A stretch of DNA of 64,000 bases from Hamiltosporidium tvaerminnensis. Taxonomy: Eukaryota > Microsporidia > Dubosqiidae. Both the position numbers and the translations under genes were made by a program. Where the stretch lies: positions 1,242,501 to 1,306,500 of the forward strand of contig JAKIMF020000001.1 in the NCBI GenBank assembly GCA_022605425.2, given 5' to 3'. Positions 1-12,900 of this stretch are shown here, piece by piece; position 1 is the stretch's first letter, and each line of letters begins with the position of its first letter. The notes beneath the pieces are model-generated. The model had not been told where the DNA came from, did not search any database, and saw only the letters and a program-made list of their open reading frames with translations.

Positions 1-440
1 TTTTTTAAAATTGGATTTGGAATATCTCGCCTTAGACTTATATACAGATTATAATTATGTATTATTTATTTTTGTAATTTTGCCTACAGTAAATCCAGCT
101 ATTTGTAGCCTATGAAACTATCAAGCTTTTACGCTTTATCTCGAAACTTTATATCTGCTATCTTGTCGTTAATAATATATTAAGAAAAATAGCAATATAG
201 TTTACAAAAATTTGACTGAACAAAAAATGAATGAAGTGAGTTTTAGATATACGAATTTTATGAATCATCAATTCTTTTAAAACAGAAATTATTTGAAATT
301 AATTAATTTATTTCGTTTCTAAAAAATATTTATAGATCAAGATTTTAAGATTAAAGTTTTTTTTTTGCGATTTGCAACAATTTTATTTCTAAATTTGTCA
401 AATATGATATTAAAAATTTTAAACTAGAATCAAAATGAAA

Positions 441-480
441 TCTAGATTCAGTAAAACAATTATATTGCTATAAATATAAT
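441..480 (+). promoter_or_regulatory. Conserved promoter of family copy A1
   Basis: TCTAGATT at 441-448 and TATAAATATAAT at 469-480 precede the ATG at 499. The same two boxes at the same spacing occur before all five family members (TATA-like box 28-30 nt before the ATG, TCTAGATT another 28-30 nt upstream), including the broken copies. The pattern suggests a core promoter with a very short 5' leader. Function is inferred from conservation and position only. Confidence 0.6.
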
Positions 481-498
481 TTTAAGAGCATAGCCAAC

Positions 499-1014
499 AT
501 GTCGAAATACAATGCAGATAAAGAGAAATCTCTAACAGAAATAATAATAAAGACATCCGACTATGATATAATAGAGCTAGAATTTAAGAACATCTTAAAT
601 TACTTATTTGAAACGCACTTTATATATATTCGAGCCATATGTGATACTCAAAATGGATTTCAGAATAAGCAGAAATATATAAAAATGGATGAGATTAATG
701 AGTTGCTTATTTCTGTTGCAGAATATAAGTTGTTTCGGTTTGACGAAATATATCGTTTAGGGCTTAATACGAAGTATGAATGGAATTTTAATGTGAAATT
801 GAAAATACAACCTTCTCATAATAACTTGGCGAGTATTCTAAATGTTTTTGTTTATCGAGAAACAGTGTATAATGAAATGTTATTAATTTTCAGCAGGAAA
901 GCCTCGGAAATGAATAAATTAGAATTATTTAGATTACTAAATGGTATTATTGCTCAAGATATAAAATTCATGTCACAAAATTATAAGAAACTAAAAGAGC
1001 TTTTCCATTTATGA
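499..1014 (+). CDS. Unrecognised ~170-aa tandem family protein, copy A1 (intact)
   Basis: A 171-residue protein that I do not recognise. It looks largely helical, with no signal peptide or membrane segment. Landmarks shared with the four other copies are YLFET (about residues 34-38) followed by a tyrosine/isoleucine-rich stretch, a RETVYNEM block (about 119-126), and an RKASE-type motif just after it. The C-terminus ends in a KKLKELFHL-like helix shared with copies at 7786 and 21442, which defines subtype A. The start is supported by ATGTCG, conserved in most copies, and by the box pair upstream. Downstream is AT-rich sequence and then a LINE fragment. No function can be assigned; a lineage-specific expanded family is the best description. 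Confidence 0.75.
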   Translation: MSKYNADKEKSLTEIIIKTSDYDIIELEFKNILNYLFETHFIYIRAICDTQNGFQNKQKYIKMDEINELLISVAEYKLFRFDEIYRLGLNTKYEWNFNVKLKIQPSHNNLASILNVFVYRETVYNEMLLIFSRKASEMNKLELFRLLNGIIAQDIKFMSQNYKKLKELFHL

Positions 1015-2039
1015 TTGCTGATAATCATTAAATTTTTTATTTTATTCTTTTAATAGTGAAAATTGTCGAAGAGTATTTCGAAGTCTTTATATTTGAAGCA
1101 AGTTAAAATATAAACAAAAAACCCACGTTTATATAACTTCAGTATTAGTTCTATTTAACCATTGCTTGTTTTTACTAAAAAAAATTACACATATTTAATT
1201 ATAACGTCAAAAAAACATTTTACCGACAAAACACTGATATCAAGAAAAATTTAAGTCATTATAATCATTTTTTTGATGTTAAGTTTCTATAAAAAAACCT
1301 AATTTATATAAAATTCTAAATTATTGTATTAAAAAAATCAACATCTAATATCTAAATTATTGAAATTATTTTGATGTTTGGAAAATTATAATTATACTGT
1401 GAATTTAAACTAGCTTATTTCGCTTACAACCGTATAATTTATTTCGGACAAATTCTAAATCATAGCGAAAATAATAGTTAGTTTGGCCTATAAAAGAAAT
1501 AATTCTAAATTTTTTAGATAATTATAATGTGCAATAATATCTTAAGATAAATTTTTGGCATTTATTTACAGCGAGGAGCGAAAGATTTATATAAGGTTTA
1601 ATCAGTTTCAGCTATATTACTTTATTCTTTTATATTTTATATAAAAATGGTTTATCACAGATAAGATATTTCTTAGGTCCTCTTTAACCAAATAATAGTT
1701 CATTTTTAATGAGCAAAACCCTGTAGTTGCTCTATAGGAAGATATTAAAATAAAAAAATAAATAAAGTATTGCGTTGTTTTATTTATTTAATCGTAGACC
1801 TAGCCTAAATATTGATCGATTGAAAGTCTATGTATCCTATTTATATTTTCAAAACATTAGAACGAACGATCCCAAAATTAAGATTTAAACTGGCAAAATA
1901 AAACTTAATTATAAGTTCATTTTGAAAAATACGAAATTTCTCAAAATTTATTTTTTGATTTTATCGATCAAGTTAAATGATAATGCGTTGCAAATATAAA
2001 ATAAAATTGTATTTAATTTTAAGAGAAAGTTAACCGAGT
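1015..2039. other. AT-rich intergenic stretch, nothing recognised
   Basis: About 1 kb of AT-rich DNA with short homopolymer runs. I see no open frame of note, no tRNA-like fold and no clear transposon similarity. It ends where the reversed LINE fragment begins. Confidence 0.5.
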
Positions 2040-2860
2040 CTTTTATTTATCCTTTTCTATCCCCCCCCCCCCCCCTCCCCCAAGCCTTTTTATTTCTTCA
2101 TCTTATCACTCTTTATCTATAATTATCATCGGTTCCTATATTGTGGTTCCGAATATTAAAAAAGGAACTGATATTTGTTGTTTCTACATTTTCTACACCA
2201 TATATCTAGTTATTTACTTGTCCTGGAGATATTATTCGTTACTCGCTCATCTCGAATGATCAATTAGCATCTTTTGATGCTTTTTTTCCAAATTAACTCG
2301 AGGAATTAATGATTATTCAAATTTATAAAATTTTTCGAAAAAATTCTCGACTTTCGTCTCTAGTATTATCGACTAAATCTATGCCTCATTTTTCATAGGC
2401 ATTTATGGTATATTAAGATATATCTTGGTATATTAGGTATCGATACAGTCTCATGCCATCGAATAAGGTTTTTGCCTTACATTTCACCTATAAACCTCGC
2501 TCACGATAATTAGGCTATATGATACAAATTTAATCTTTCCGTTTCAACCATTTAAATTGAATCCTAGGATGTAATTAGTAATTCGGTAAGTGTTTTCTTC
2601 TCTTACTTTTATCTAAAATAAATATATTTGGTCTATTATTCCTGATTTCGGCATCTTTTTTCCCGATTTTAATCTTTATCTCTGCATATTGTTCAAGAAT
2701 TTCCTAAAGTGAGACATTTCGCTTCTTTTCAAAGACTTAACTTATACCTATCTGGTAGAAGTGATTTAAACATCTTACAACTGATAATGTCGTATATTAA
2801 AGTCATGAAAAAGCATTTTATTCACAATAAAAGATCATCTAGATCAATTTAAAATAATAA
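2040..2860 (-). mobile_element. R2-like LINE, 3' fragment (copy G, reversed, decayed)
   Basis: Read on the - strand this matches the 3' part of the element at 31150-34975. The stretch around 2700-2750 matches the segment near 34260-34310 (equivalent of AAATTCTTGA followed by TATGCAGAGATAA), 2338-2370 matches the conserved TTTGATCGACGAAG region, and the long C tract at 2061-2082 is the reverse complement of the element's GGAGGGGGAGGGGG tail. No open frame is left. It is 5' truncated, as is usual for LINE insertions. The left edge is good to tens of bases; the right edge is uncertain. Confidence 0.65.
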
Positions 2861-3420
2861 ACAAGAGTATTATAAAAATTATTGGCTATTATATATTGCA
2901 AGTATACTATTACTATTCTGAGATACTCATATAATGCCTAAAAATACCAAAAAAAATAACCTTTATAAATAGAATAGTACTACTAGAAACCCAAATATCA
3001 AATTAATAATCAGCAATATGTTTAAATCTCATGTTTTTTATATCTATAATTTAACGCACAAGTAATTTTATTATTAATTTTCGAACTGTAACTACAGTAA
3101 ATTCATTGTTTTTTAACCTATAAAAATACCGAGTAATTATTTATTGTTGAGAAACTCCAAATTCATCATCTAGTCATTAATATCGTTTAGAAAAAGTAAT
3201 CTACACATATTATAAAAAACAATTTTATAAAAAAAAATAGCTGTAATTTTTACATGCAATACGATTGTTGTTTATAATAAATATTTCTTTGAAAGTAGAA
3301 ATTTTATTTAATTAGGATTATTAATTTTCTTTTATAAAATATAAAGTTAAAAATTTAAATGATAATATAATTTAGCGGCGAAATTTTTAAATATTTTTAA
3401 TTCCTTATAAGTTAATTATA
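2861..3420. other. AT-rich spacer, nothing recognised
   Basis: Between the LINE fragment and the promoter of copy B2. Sequence from roughly 3300 onward shows loose similarity to the upstream flanks of the other family copies (runs like TTCCTTATAAGTTAA and ATTAAAGATT), so the duplicated unit probably includes this flank. Confidence 0.45.
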
Positions 3421-3454
3421 TTATTAAAGATTAAAAAAAAGATTGGAATTTCAA

Positions 3455-3496
3455 TCTAGATTAAGATATAACTCCATTATTTCGTATAAATATAAT
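3455..3496 (+). promoter_or_regulatory. Conserved promoter of family copy B2
   Basis: TCTAGATT at 3455-3462 and TATAAATATAAT at 3485-3496; the ATG follows at 3514. Spacing is the same as at the other four copies. Confidence 0.6.
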
Positions 3497-3513
3497 TTAT
3501 AATTTCTGCACTT

Positions 3514-4026
3514 ATGTTAAATTCCAGTGCAAATGAAGAGAAATGTCAACTCGAAAAAATCAATAAAAACACGAACAATGATACATCTGAGTTTCTATTA
3601 GAAGAATTGTTAGATTACTTATTTGAAACGTACTATATATACATAAAAAGCATTATACAGATCCAAAGTATTGAAATCGATGGATCGAATGATAAAGCCA
3701 GCGAGATTATGAGTATTCTGTCATGTAATGCACATCAAAAATTAGTGATTTTCAGAAAAATAGCAAGCCTTAATCTTGCACTGACATATTATTATGATTT
3801 TAATAAGAACCACAATACAGAAAGTTTGTTTTCTAGTGTAGATGATATTCCTCTTGCATTTTTTGCAAGAGAAACGGTTTTAAATGAATTAATGCTTAAA
3901 ATTTGCAGAAAAGCAACCGAAGAATCAAAATATAATCTGATAGATATATTCAATTCATTTATTGTAACCAATGTCAAAAACATGCAATCAGATTATAGTA
4001 AGATCAAGAACTTATGTCAACCATAA
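3514..4026 (+). CDS. Unrecognised ~170-aa tandem family protein, copy B2 (intact)
   Basis: A 170-residue relative of copy A1 with the same landmarks: DYLFET near residues 34-39, RETVLNE near 121-127, then RKATEE. The middle (IMSILSCNAHQKL) and the C-terminus (SKIKNLCQP) are closer to the broken copy at 15300 than to A1, so the two form subtype B. The downstream flank also matches that copy (AAATAATCTA then a CAGTATTTT-like run). It appears soluble and helical with no recognised domain. The fixed distance from the TATA-like box supports this ATG. Function unknown. Confidence 0.75.
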   Translation: MLNSSANEEKCQLEKINKNTNNDTSEFLLEELLDYLFETYYIYIKSIIQIQSIEIDGSNDKASEIMSILSCNAHQKLVIFRKIASLNLALTYYYDFNKNHNTESLFSSVDDIPLAFFARETVLNELMLKICRKATEESKYNLIDIFNSFIVTNVKNMQSDYSKIKNLCQP

Positions 4027-4169
4027 TTGCGATAAATAATTAAAAATTATTCATTTAGTTATAGATGTGTATTTCTATCAAAGAAAATGTATAAACATTC
4101 TAAAATAATCTACAGTATTTTTAAAATAAATTTAAGAATATTATTATTTTATTGTAGTCATTGCTAACT

Positions 4170-7100
4170 TACTTCTGCCTTGAGTTCTGTTTTATACAGC
4201 ATATCTCTTAACATTAAAAAGATTCTTTGATGTGGTCTAAACTTTGATCTAATAATTTCTATCTACGCATTTCACGCTCCTTGATTTTTGTGTTTTTAAT
4301 TATAGATATTTTTTCGTTGGTATGCCTGGGTTAAAGATGTATGTTTTTTTATGTATTAGGTTTGGTGCCTAAAATTCCAGTGATGTTTTTCCAGTATCAA
4401 TTTGATTTGGCTTTAACTCAAATTCCTTGATCGATCTAAGAAAGGCTTTAATTTTTCAAAGAACAAAAGACCGAATATAAATAGTAAAATTTGCTGTTAT
4501 ATTAGACTTTAATATAGTTTTTTTGTTGTCTAGTGGTAATCCCATTTAAATTCCACCTAAACAAGAAATTTCGCTTTCTTCCATAAACTAAGTGAACATA
4601 TTTGGCTTATAACTAGCATTCAATCGTTTTTGTTTCGGAATATTAAAAGCAATATCATATTGTATGTAGTCCATTGAATAGCATTATTTTTCTTGTTATC
4701 TCATGTAGTTATATTTTATTTTATATTCCAAATTCTAATAAGCGTTTTTATGCGCGGTATACACTTTTGTTTCCGCATATCCATTTTAGAATTACATTTA
4801 CAAGATCAGCCTTTAGTTCTTTTTATAGTCTCGATTTAGCATTTATGTGTAAAAAGTTGATTTAAACACTTAAAAATCACTTGATGGCGCCAAATTGTAT
4901 TGTACAAAAGATTATCTTAGACTTAATTTCGAATGAGTTAGACTTTTAAAGGATTATAACTAGGCGCTAACTTTTTTATATCGAAAACCCTATTTTACTT
5001 CTAAAAAAAGTAATATTAATTCTCACTTGGCTTAGTGTTTCTATTTTTAAGTGATTTCACAAAAAATCAATATTTTCTTTTTATTTATGAATTCAATACC
5101 AGTAAATCTAGTTTTGAGTTTTTTATATACTCATATATTTTCCAAAAGCTGAACTGGTTTTCCTTTAAACTCTTACTCACATGTTATTTTGATTCAAACG
5201 AAATATTTGTTATATTTTTTGATGCTAAAACCATTTAAATTCAAAATTGCTGCTGATTTGTTTATATTTTTATTAATTTCGATTATTTCAATATTTGCAT
5301 TATTATATATGTTTTTTATCGACATCTAACATCCTAATAAATATCTTAAGAATCAAATTTATATATGTTTGAGTATTCTACACAGCCCTAATTTAACCTT
5401 GCCTTATAGTGCAAGAATTCTACAGCACCATAGAATCAGGACTAGAGAACTTAGGTCTTTAAGTTCAAATTTGCCCCTACTAAGCTTTATTTTTAGACAT
5501 CGCATCCTTCATTCAGTGCATAAAAAAACTATTATTCGATCGGGACGAAATACAGATTCGATTTATCATTTTTGCACCCGTCGAATCCTCCAAAGACTTG
5601 GCTTAGAATTTTTTCTACTATCATTGACTATTTTATAGTTCGTAGAAATAAATTCACTTACGAATTCGAGGATTCTTTGATTGAAGTTTGATTGTGAAAA
5701 AAGAATTTATTTATATCTACTGGCTCAGAAATCGATAAAATTTATACAGGTTTGTCTATAATAGATAGATGCAAAAACTTAAAATGGCTAGTTTCGTAGT
5801 TGCACTTAATGCAAAGATATTATGAAATTCGCGTAAGTTGTCAGTATAATTTTTTTTTGATATTTTCATCGAAAGCTGCACTTATCGAATTCATAAAAAA
5901 TATGAACATAAAATTTTCAAAACTATTTAAATTAAATTTTATTTTATGTCTTATATTATTTGTTTTTGCTTCATTTAGATACCTTTATTGCATAAATTTT
6001 CGGTTTGGATTGAGTAAATATTGGTTTTTAATGTATTTTTTGGTTCATATAGAATAAATTAATTTATCTGCTCTTGACACGAATCAAATTATTTTTAGAA
6101 TTTTTGGATATTTTCATTTAGTTAGACATTACATAAAGTCTGCTGATTCGTTTTATCTGTTTTTTTTGTCCCTAAGTAATTTTGCCGAAAGAATTTTTTC
6201 CATATTAAAGTTAAGTTGTACCGTTTTTATGATACCTTCTTTTTAAATAGTAGACATTTTGCATACAAAAAATTGCTCTGTAATACATCTTTGTCGAGTT
6301 TTTTGGGATAGATACGATAATTTAGTATAATATATAAAAATACAAGAATTTTTCGTAAACATAAATTGCGGTATATCATATTGATTTTGTGTAGAGTTGC
6401 AATGCACTATACAAAATATATTATAAATACCTATTGATAACTGTGGCTTTCTACTAGAAAAGTGTATTGCAATATATAAACTTCGGGCATGAGGAATAGA
6501 CTCGTATAGTATATGATAGAAACAGTATAAAATACACATTCTTTAAAAAAATGTTATTTATCTTGTTCCAATTTCTTCATTATTGTAAATTTCAATTATA
6601 TTTAGCCATGCTTTCAAGACTATAATCAAGATACTTGACCAATCTATTAACACAGAATATCTCGAATATACTAAACTGTTGTTTCAAATTATCTACTTTG
6701 CCTGTATTTTTGTAAGATTTTTTAGAATGCAAACCAGGAATGATTTATATTACACCAAGGCTATGTAAATATCATGTTTAGACGTAAATTTTATTTAAAT
6801 GTTTTGTTATTGAGATATTTTTTTCAGGTATTAGCTTTCTCATGTCTATGAAAATTTCTCCAACAGAGCTTTGAAGATACTAATTTAGAATTTCCTTTTA
6901 ATGTGTCGATTTTTTCCGAGCTCGATTTCTATTTATTTTGTACAGTTCTAGAAAACCTGTGTACTGTTATAATTTTTGATATCCCAATTTGTTCTGATAC
7001 AATATTTTCTTCCTGATTCCCTGCTATTTAACTCCTTATTTTAGAAATATTTGTCTCGATCATTTTTTTAAAAGCTTCCTAGTTCAATAGTCGAATGTGC
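4170..7100 (-). mobile_element. R2-like LINE, near full length (copy H, reversed, heavily decayed)
   Basis: Reading the - strand, 4381-4460 matches the TTTGATCGACGAAGAGG...GAGTCTGGACCAAATGC segment of the element at 31150-34975. The region 5400-5600 matches the part after the reverse transcriptase (equivalent of 33640-33770: basic segment, then the CTTGGAAGAGG-like run). Similarity fades toward 7100, so the 5' edge is approximate. No frame longer than about 100 codons survives. Open frames here on either strand (e.g. 5369-5638, 5800-6057, 6243-6539) are by-products of decay. It lies between family copies B2 and A3. Confidence 0.5.
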
Positions 7101-7727
7101 TTTTCCTATCACCATTTTTATAGTTAACAAAAAAACGAATGAAAAGTATATTTATCTTTATACGTGGCTGATGATATCACTTGTCATTTATTATCATAGC
7201 CATCAATTCTAATTGAGTTAAAGTAGCAATACTTTTATGTAATATGGAGGCATGTTGACCAATACTGCATCTTCGTGATACTCAATTTAAACAAACTATT
7301 CATGTGAAACCTCTGCATTTGTTAATCAAAAAAACTGAAATGTATTTTTACAACGTATTTATTTATGTACTCTTGTATAGAAAAAATGACGCCTTTTGAC
7401 TTTAAAAATCCCTAGGCACAATATAATTTCGCGAGAATTCAAAATTCGCGTTTATTATAATTTAAGTGTTTTGAAAAAAGTATCAATAAATTTAATTGAA
7501 ATTTTATGAACCAAGCTATTTAAGAGATTATTTGTAACATTTAAGTTGTTTTTTTAATAAATATTATCGAAATAAGAATGTTTTGCAACCAAATGAAATA
7601 ATCTCTGTTAAAATTTTAATTTAAAAAATTAATTGATAATCTAATTTTTTTATTGATTTTTTAATAATGTTATTACCTAATAAGTCAAATAAAATATTAA
7701 GGATTTAAGAAAAGATTTTATTTAACA
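7101..7727. other. AT-rich flank before copy A3
   Basis: No gene seen. The last ~100 bases (TTTTTATTGATTTTTTAATAA, then CCTAATAAGT) closely match the upstream flank of copy A5 near 21300-21350, so this is part of the duplicated unit. Confidence 0.5.
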
Positions 7728-7767
7728 TCTGGATTGAATTAAATTAAATTATATTTCTATATATATA
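7728..7767 (+). promoter_or_regulatory. Promoter remnant of family copy A3
   Basis: TCTGGATT at 7728-7735 (one change from TCTAGATT) and TATATATAAT at 7758-7767, 28 nt before the old ATG at 7786. The boxes have persisted although the gene is dead, or have not yet had time to decay. Confidence 0.5.
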
Positions 7768-7785
7768 ATTTTAATTCTCTGCCAT

Positions 7786-8303
7786 ATGTCGAGTCATAGT
7801 GCAGAATACAGAGAATTGTCAAACGGCCATAAGTAGATGTCATCAGAAATGATGATATTTTCTGGATGGAATTTAATGCTATCTTGAATCACTTATTCAT
7901 ACCCATTTTACTATATATTCAAGCCCTGTTGTATTTTCGACGCAACACTAATGGTTTGATAAGTTCCAATATAAATTTAAACAGAATAACAACCCTTTTT
8001 ATATTTATTGCAAGATGTAAGCTGTTTTGTTTTATGGAAATAGATCGTTTTGGATTGAAAATGAAGCGTAGTTTTAAATTTAATGTAAATTCCGAAAAAG
8101 AAGTTCCTATAATTAGAGAAAATATTCTTGACATTTTTGTTAAACGAGAAACAATTTACAATGAAATGCTTCTATGCTTACAGAAAAAATCTCTGGAATT
8201 TCATAGATTTGAATTATTTTAATTTTTAAATGGTATAATTTCTCGAGATTTAGGACGTTACGAAAATAATTATAAGAAGCTAAAGAAGATTCTGCATTTA
8301 TAA
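7786..8303 (+). pseudogene. Tandem family copy A3, broken
   Basis: The homologous ATGTCG is at 7786, but that frame stops at 7834-7836 after 16 codons. The rest of the family sequence resumes in another frame from about 7866 (NAILNHLF...YIQAL). It then hits an in-frame TAA at 8220-8222, beyond which LNGII and a YKKLKKILHL-like tail are still readable to the stop at 8301-8303. So there is at least one frameshift and one nonsense change. RETIYNEML is intact. It groups with A1 and A5. The reading frame from 7866 to 8222 alone should not be taken as a gene. Confidence 0.75.
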
Positions 8304-9949
8304 TAAAGTTTATAGAAAAGCTTTTAGTTTATGTGTCTCAAGACAACTAACCTTGGTAAAAAAATATGTCTATAGTCTCGCGAATTAAAAGTAAAATATA
8401 AATATATATAATTTTTTTGGCTCAATTCATTTTTTTCAGTTATTATTATAAAGCAAAAGCGAACAAACAATCTATTACTTTACGATCGAAATAAAAATGG
8501 ATATACCTTAAATTTAAATATTTAGATTGATCAGAGGAATACTTTTACCTTCAGCAAAATATGTGTTATATTCTGCCAATAGCTACGGTCATCTTAAAAT
8601 AGCTATTAACTCGTTAAAAAGAAATACTTTAAATTCAAAACAAATAAAGCTGAAAGCTTTATCGATCTTCATAAACTTTAATCCAGCCAGGTTTCTAATT
8701 TTTTAAATTCGGTATTATTACCTAATCTAGTTCGAGTATTCTGAGCATTTTATATGTAGGTATGTTTTTGTTTTTACGCTATTCTACTTCTATTTTTTCA
8801 AGAAGATTTCCGGATCTTTTTTAATTGGTATATTTTTCTGCTTTAAGGTCGATTCAATTTAAATTTTAGCTCTGACCTATTTTTTTTTATTTTTGCCGAT
8901 CTAAGTGTAGCATCTATATTTAGAACATTCTGCTTTTATTTTCGCTATATTTATTCTTCTTCTGCATTATTTTTTGTTGTAAAAAATTCTTTTTTTGTAT
9001 GAAATAATATTATTAAAAAAAATTTAGGATCTTACCACCTTTTTCTCTGGATAACAAATGTTTGAATAATAGCTAGAATGACCAGCATTCGAAAATATTA
9101 TTCCAAATAAAAATTTCAAGTGAATTATTACTTTTAGGGTAATCATATATAAAACGAAATACATGTTAGCATTGACCCTACTTTATTATTTGTTATGCAG
9201 CCGAAAATATCAGAACTAAAATTTAACAAATAATTTACCGTTAATTTCCTTCAAAAGTAGAAAAATATATGTTTATTATATAATTAGGATTTGATACAAT
9301 CTATCATGTTATTCGCCAAAGTTAGTGTGATTATTTTTTTAAGTAATTAAACCTTGGGAATGTTTCCTTCCTACTTCTAACTAATATTATTGCTTGTATA
9401 TGATTTATGAACAATGGCAAAAATTATTTCATGTTCGGAACACTAGTATTGGTGTCCGCGTTTTTCGAATGCATTAAATTTCGAAGTAAGTCAAATCGTA
9501 GTATTACTCGAAAATAATTAAACTAGATGTTAAGATCATAGAAAAGGATTTTATTTCATATCTAAGAATTCTATACTTATATTTTAAAAGTAAAAAACAA
9601 CTTAAAAATTTCATTCTATTATACGGTCTTGAAAACATTTGTTTTATAATAATATACTTTCGAATTTGAAAAGGGTGAATTTGCCTACAAAGCAGCTTGG
9701 AATATAAATACGATGCAAAGAATCAAAACATTCGAATTTTTTCAATAAGGAAAGATATCTAACTTAAACCGAAAAACATTAGAAAAAAATGTAATGTAAT
9801 GTAATTCATTTTTTCAGTCTTTTAGCTTTTACAAAAATATTTAATAAACTGAGAATTGAATTGGTATAGGGAAAAAAAATTTGTCAAGAATATCAAGAAA
9901 ATCAAAATAAAACTACAAACTACGCCAAAATAGGCAAATCAGGGAGAAA
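8304..9949. other. AT-rich spacer, unresolved
   Basis: No gene or RNA recognised. A pyrimidine-rich stretch at 8750-9000 could be a reversed transposon remnant like the neighbours, but I could not align it convincingly. Confidence 0.4.
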
Positions 9950-12900
9950 GGTGCAAAATTAAAATTCACACTCGCATGCGTATTTTGACCCTACCTTCTT
10001 CTACATATAATCATTTTACAAACACAAGCCAAACTTGCAAAAACACATAAGAAGCGATTATCACATGATATGTCGCTAATATTAAATCCCTATTTCGAGT
10101 CGATCTTGCTGTGTGCGATCCAAAGTGCTACGTCAAAATCCTCCGTTTTATTGCTATTTCTTAAAGAACACGCTATTGCATTGGGATAATATGTGATTCC
10201 GTAACAGGGGTCCATCTGATTAACTTCTAATTATTTTGCTTGAAGTAGAGGTAGGTTTTAAAGGATTGATGCAGTAGCAAGACAGAGCTAATAAGATACT
10301 ATATGAGAAAGGATTGTACCGAAGCTTTTAAATGCTAAAAATATAGGCAAAACCCGACGGGAAGAAATAAAATCAAAAACTATGGAGAAAGAGGTATAAT
10401 TGCACCTTGTCTATTTGTTTCATGTTTCCGCGACATTTTGTAGTACATTAAACAGAGAGACAAGTTTTTGAATAAAATAAAAAAATCGCAGCGATGAAAA
10501 TTTGGGAATCGGTGCTCGACGCGAAAAAAAACACTCGAATGCCAATAATCTCAAGTACTAAACCCCATATTACGAATATTTAATATATATGCGCTTAATC
10601 GTGTTTTGGGGTAATTTCTGACGCCGTGCATATCATACAAGTTACTGAGATATACTATGACAAGAAAAAACGTAAAAAGAAGTCGGGATTCTCAGGAAGA
10701 AACATAAAGCGGAAAATATTAGAGAGCTCGTTCCAAAGAATCTTCGAGAAGGCTTGTATACAGGAAAAACAGTTTCCTTCTGAAAAATTTTTTAAGAAAT
10801 CTTTCGAGTGTATAATTTGAACTTAAATTGTACAGGAGATCATTCCGAGGCATTTGATATTAAAATGATTCTTGACGCCACAAAGCAAAAAAATTAATGA
10901 TTATATAATAAGGAAGCAGTTTCAAGAAATAATCATGTGTTCTAGCGGTCCCAAAGTCAATTTATCTTTGAATGTTATATCTTTTCATCTAAATAGTTGA
11001 CATAAAATTGTTATTTTATAACTTAGATTGTGACTCAAAAATGATAAAATAGGCCCGTACAATTTTTATTTGGTGAACCTGTATTGACTAACAATTCGAA
11101 ATCATACCTCGCTTGATGGTATTATTTTTATTAAAATTAACTTTCCAATAAGAAACCGCAAATTTATATCTAAAATTTCTTCATAGGGAAACCAATTACT
11201 CTTCACGAATATTTTATGCTATTAATAAAGTATAAACATCTTAAACTACCTAAACTGACTGATTCAAGTGCGGGCTTATATATTTGATTTACAAAAACTT
11301 CTCAAGAGGGCTTTTGCTCGAAGAGCAATTACCCGAATTCCAGATTACTTACACAAAGACGGTTTATTGTAATAATTTGGTTCATATGTAAAGGCAGGGT
11401 CAAGCATCTCTACGGAATAACATATTGGGTGCTTTAACTAGTGTTCATGAAGAAAATCTGCAGCTTTGTATTATGTTGCTTTTAATAAAGAATATATAAA
11501 CAGCCGAGGATGGCATGAATTTTTCAAAAAAAGACCTAGATATCATATAAAATGCTTATTGATGTCAAATTTTTAAAAACTAGGGTATACTTGATTACAT
11601 ACAGAAAGATTAAGGGATTAATATCAAAACGGAAAAGTGATATTTCGGTAGAGCCTTAAAAGATCATGAAAAATAAATCCGAAAGTAGATTCTGTATAAC
11701 GAATAATTTGTAAATATTGCTTTTCATGTTATAAACTGTCGTTCAGCTTAGGCTCTATAATATTTTTGCGAAAATTACACTACATTCTTATGAAATTTTT
11801 ACACTGACAATTATCTCTTCTTTATTAGTTATCTAACTTTTTTGCTATAGAAAACCTAATATTGGAATCAAGGACGGGATAGGTTATTGAACTGTAGATA
11901 AACAAAGAGAGTCACTAACAAATGATACATGTTTGAAAGACATTGCTATTTTCTATAAGATAATCACCCTATAAAATATTCGCATAATAAATGATAGCAG
12001 AAGTAAACATACACGTATCCAATTCGAAGAAGTACGGTCAAACTCATATACATAGTCGAAAGACATTGTTACACAAATTTTTAAGCCGTAAAATATATAT
12101 TCTACAATTTATCTTGATGTAATATAGTCAATAAGCTGCATATATGAGTAATTCATTTTTAGCAGGATTACTTCCTTGGTTTAGAGTATAGGGTATTTGC
12201 TGTGCTGGGAAGACAAGATAAACTTCAGATCAAAAACTAAAGAGGGTGTATTATCTTGTAAAGCATAAGACAATAGAAATCTACTGGTGTTGAGTTACAA
12301 AAATAGTATGTTTCACGGGGAGACTAAATTGTTCGGAAAAAAAGTATGGAACATAATTTAGAATAATAGCACTCCGCATGGCGAAAAATACCAACAACGC
12401 CTATCTTAAATGAAAAAAACTTTTCCAAAAAGAGAAACATGGGTAAGAAAAGTTAGAATGACGAAATTAGAAAAGAAAAACTGCAAAACAATATCGAAAT
12501 ATTAAAACGCAAAATTCGCTCAGAGTTTAGAAATACATGGAAGAACAAGGTATGAAGTGTTAATGACTCGTCAAGATGAATACAGAAAAAAGGTAAACGC
12601 TAATGAAATACTGTTCTTGTATATTCACCAAAGTAATAATTTCCGAGAAGTAGAAAATATTGATATACTCTTGAATTCGGCAAAAAAAGTAGATCATTTC
12701 TAAACTAATTGCAAAAATGCTTAAATTCGACCAAACTAAATACATAATAAAGTGCATAAGAGCTATAGTATACCCTTCGCGACTGATGCCAATTTAAGCC
12801 TATTATACAAATCAAGAATTACAAAAAAAATCCTTCAAAGCGAGTGTGCGCAAAACGAGAGGAAACTCAAGTGTAAAAATCTATGCTTATATTATGATAC

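Noticed and set aside
4674-6539. Multiple 60-100-codon frames on both strands
   Set aside because: The region aligns on the - strand to the decayed LINE; the frames are short, hydrophobic and shared with no other copy.
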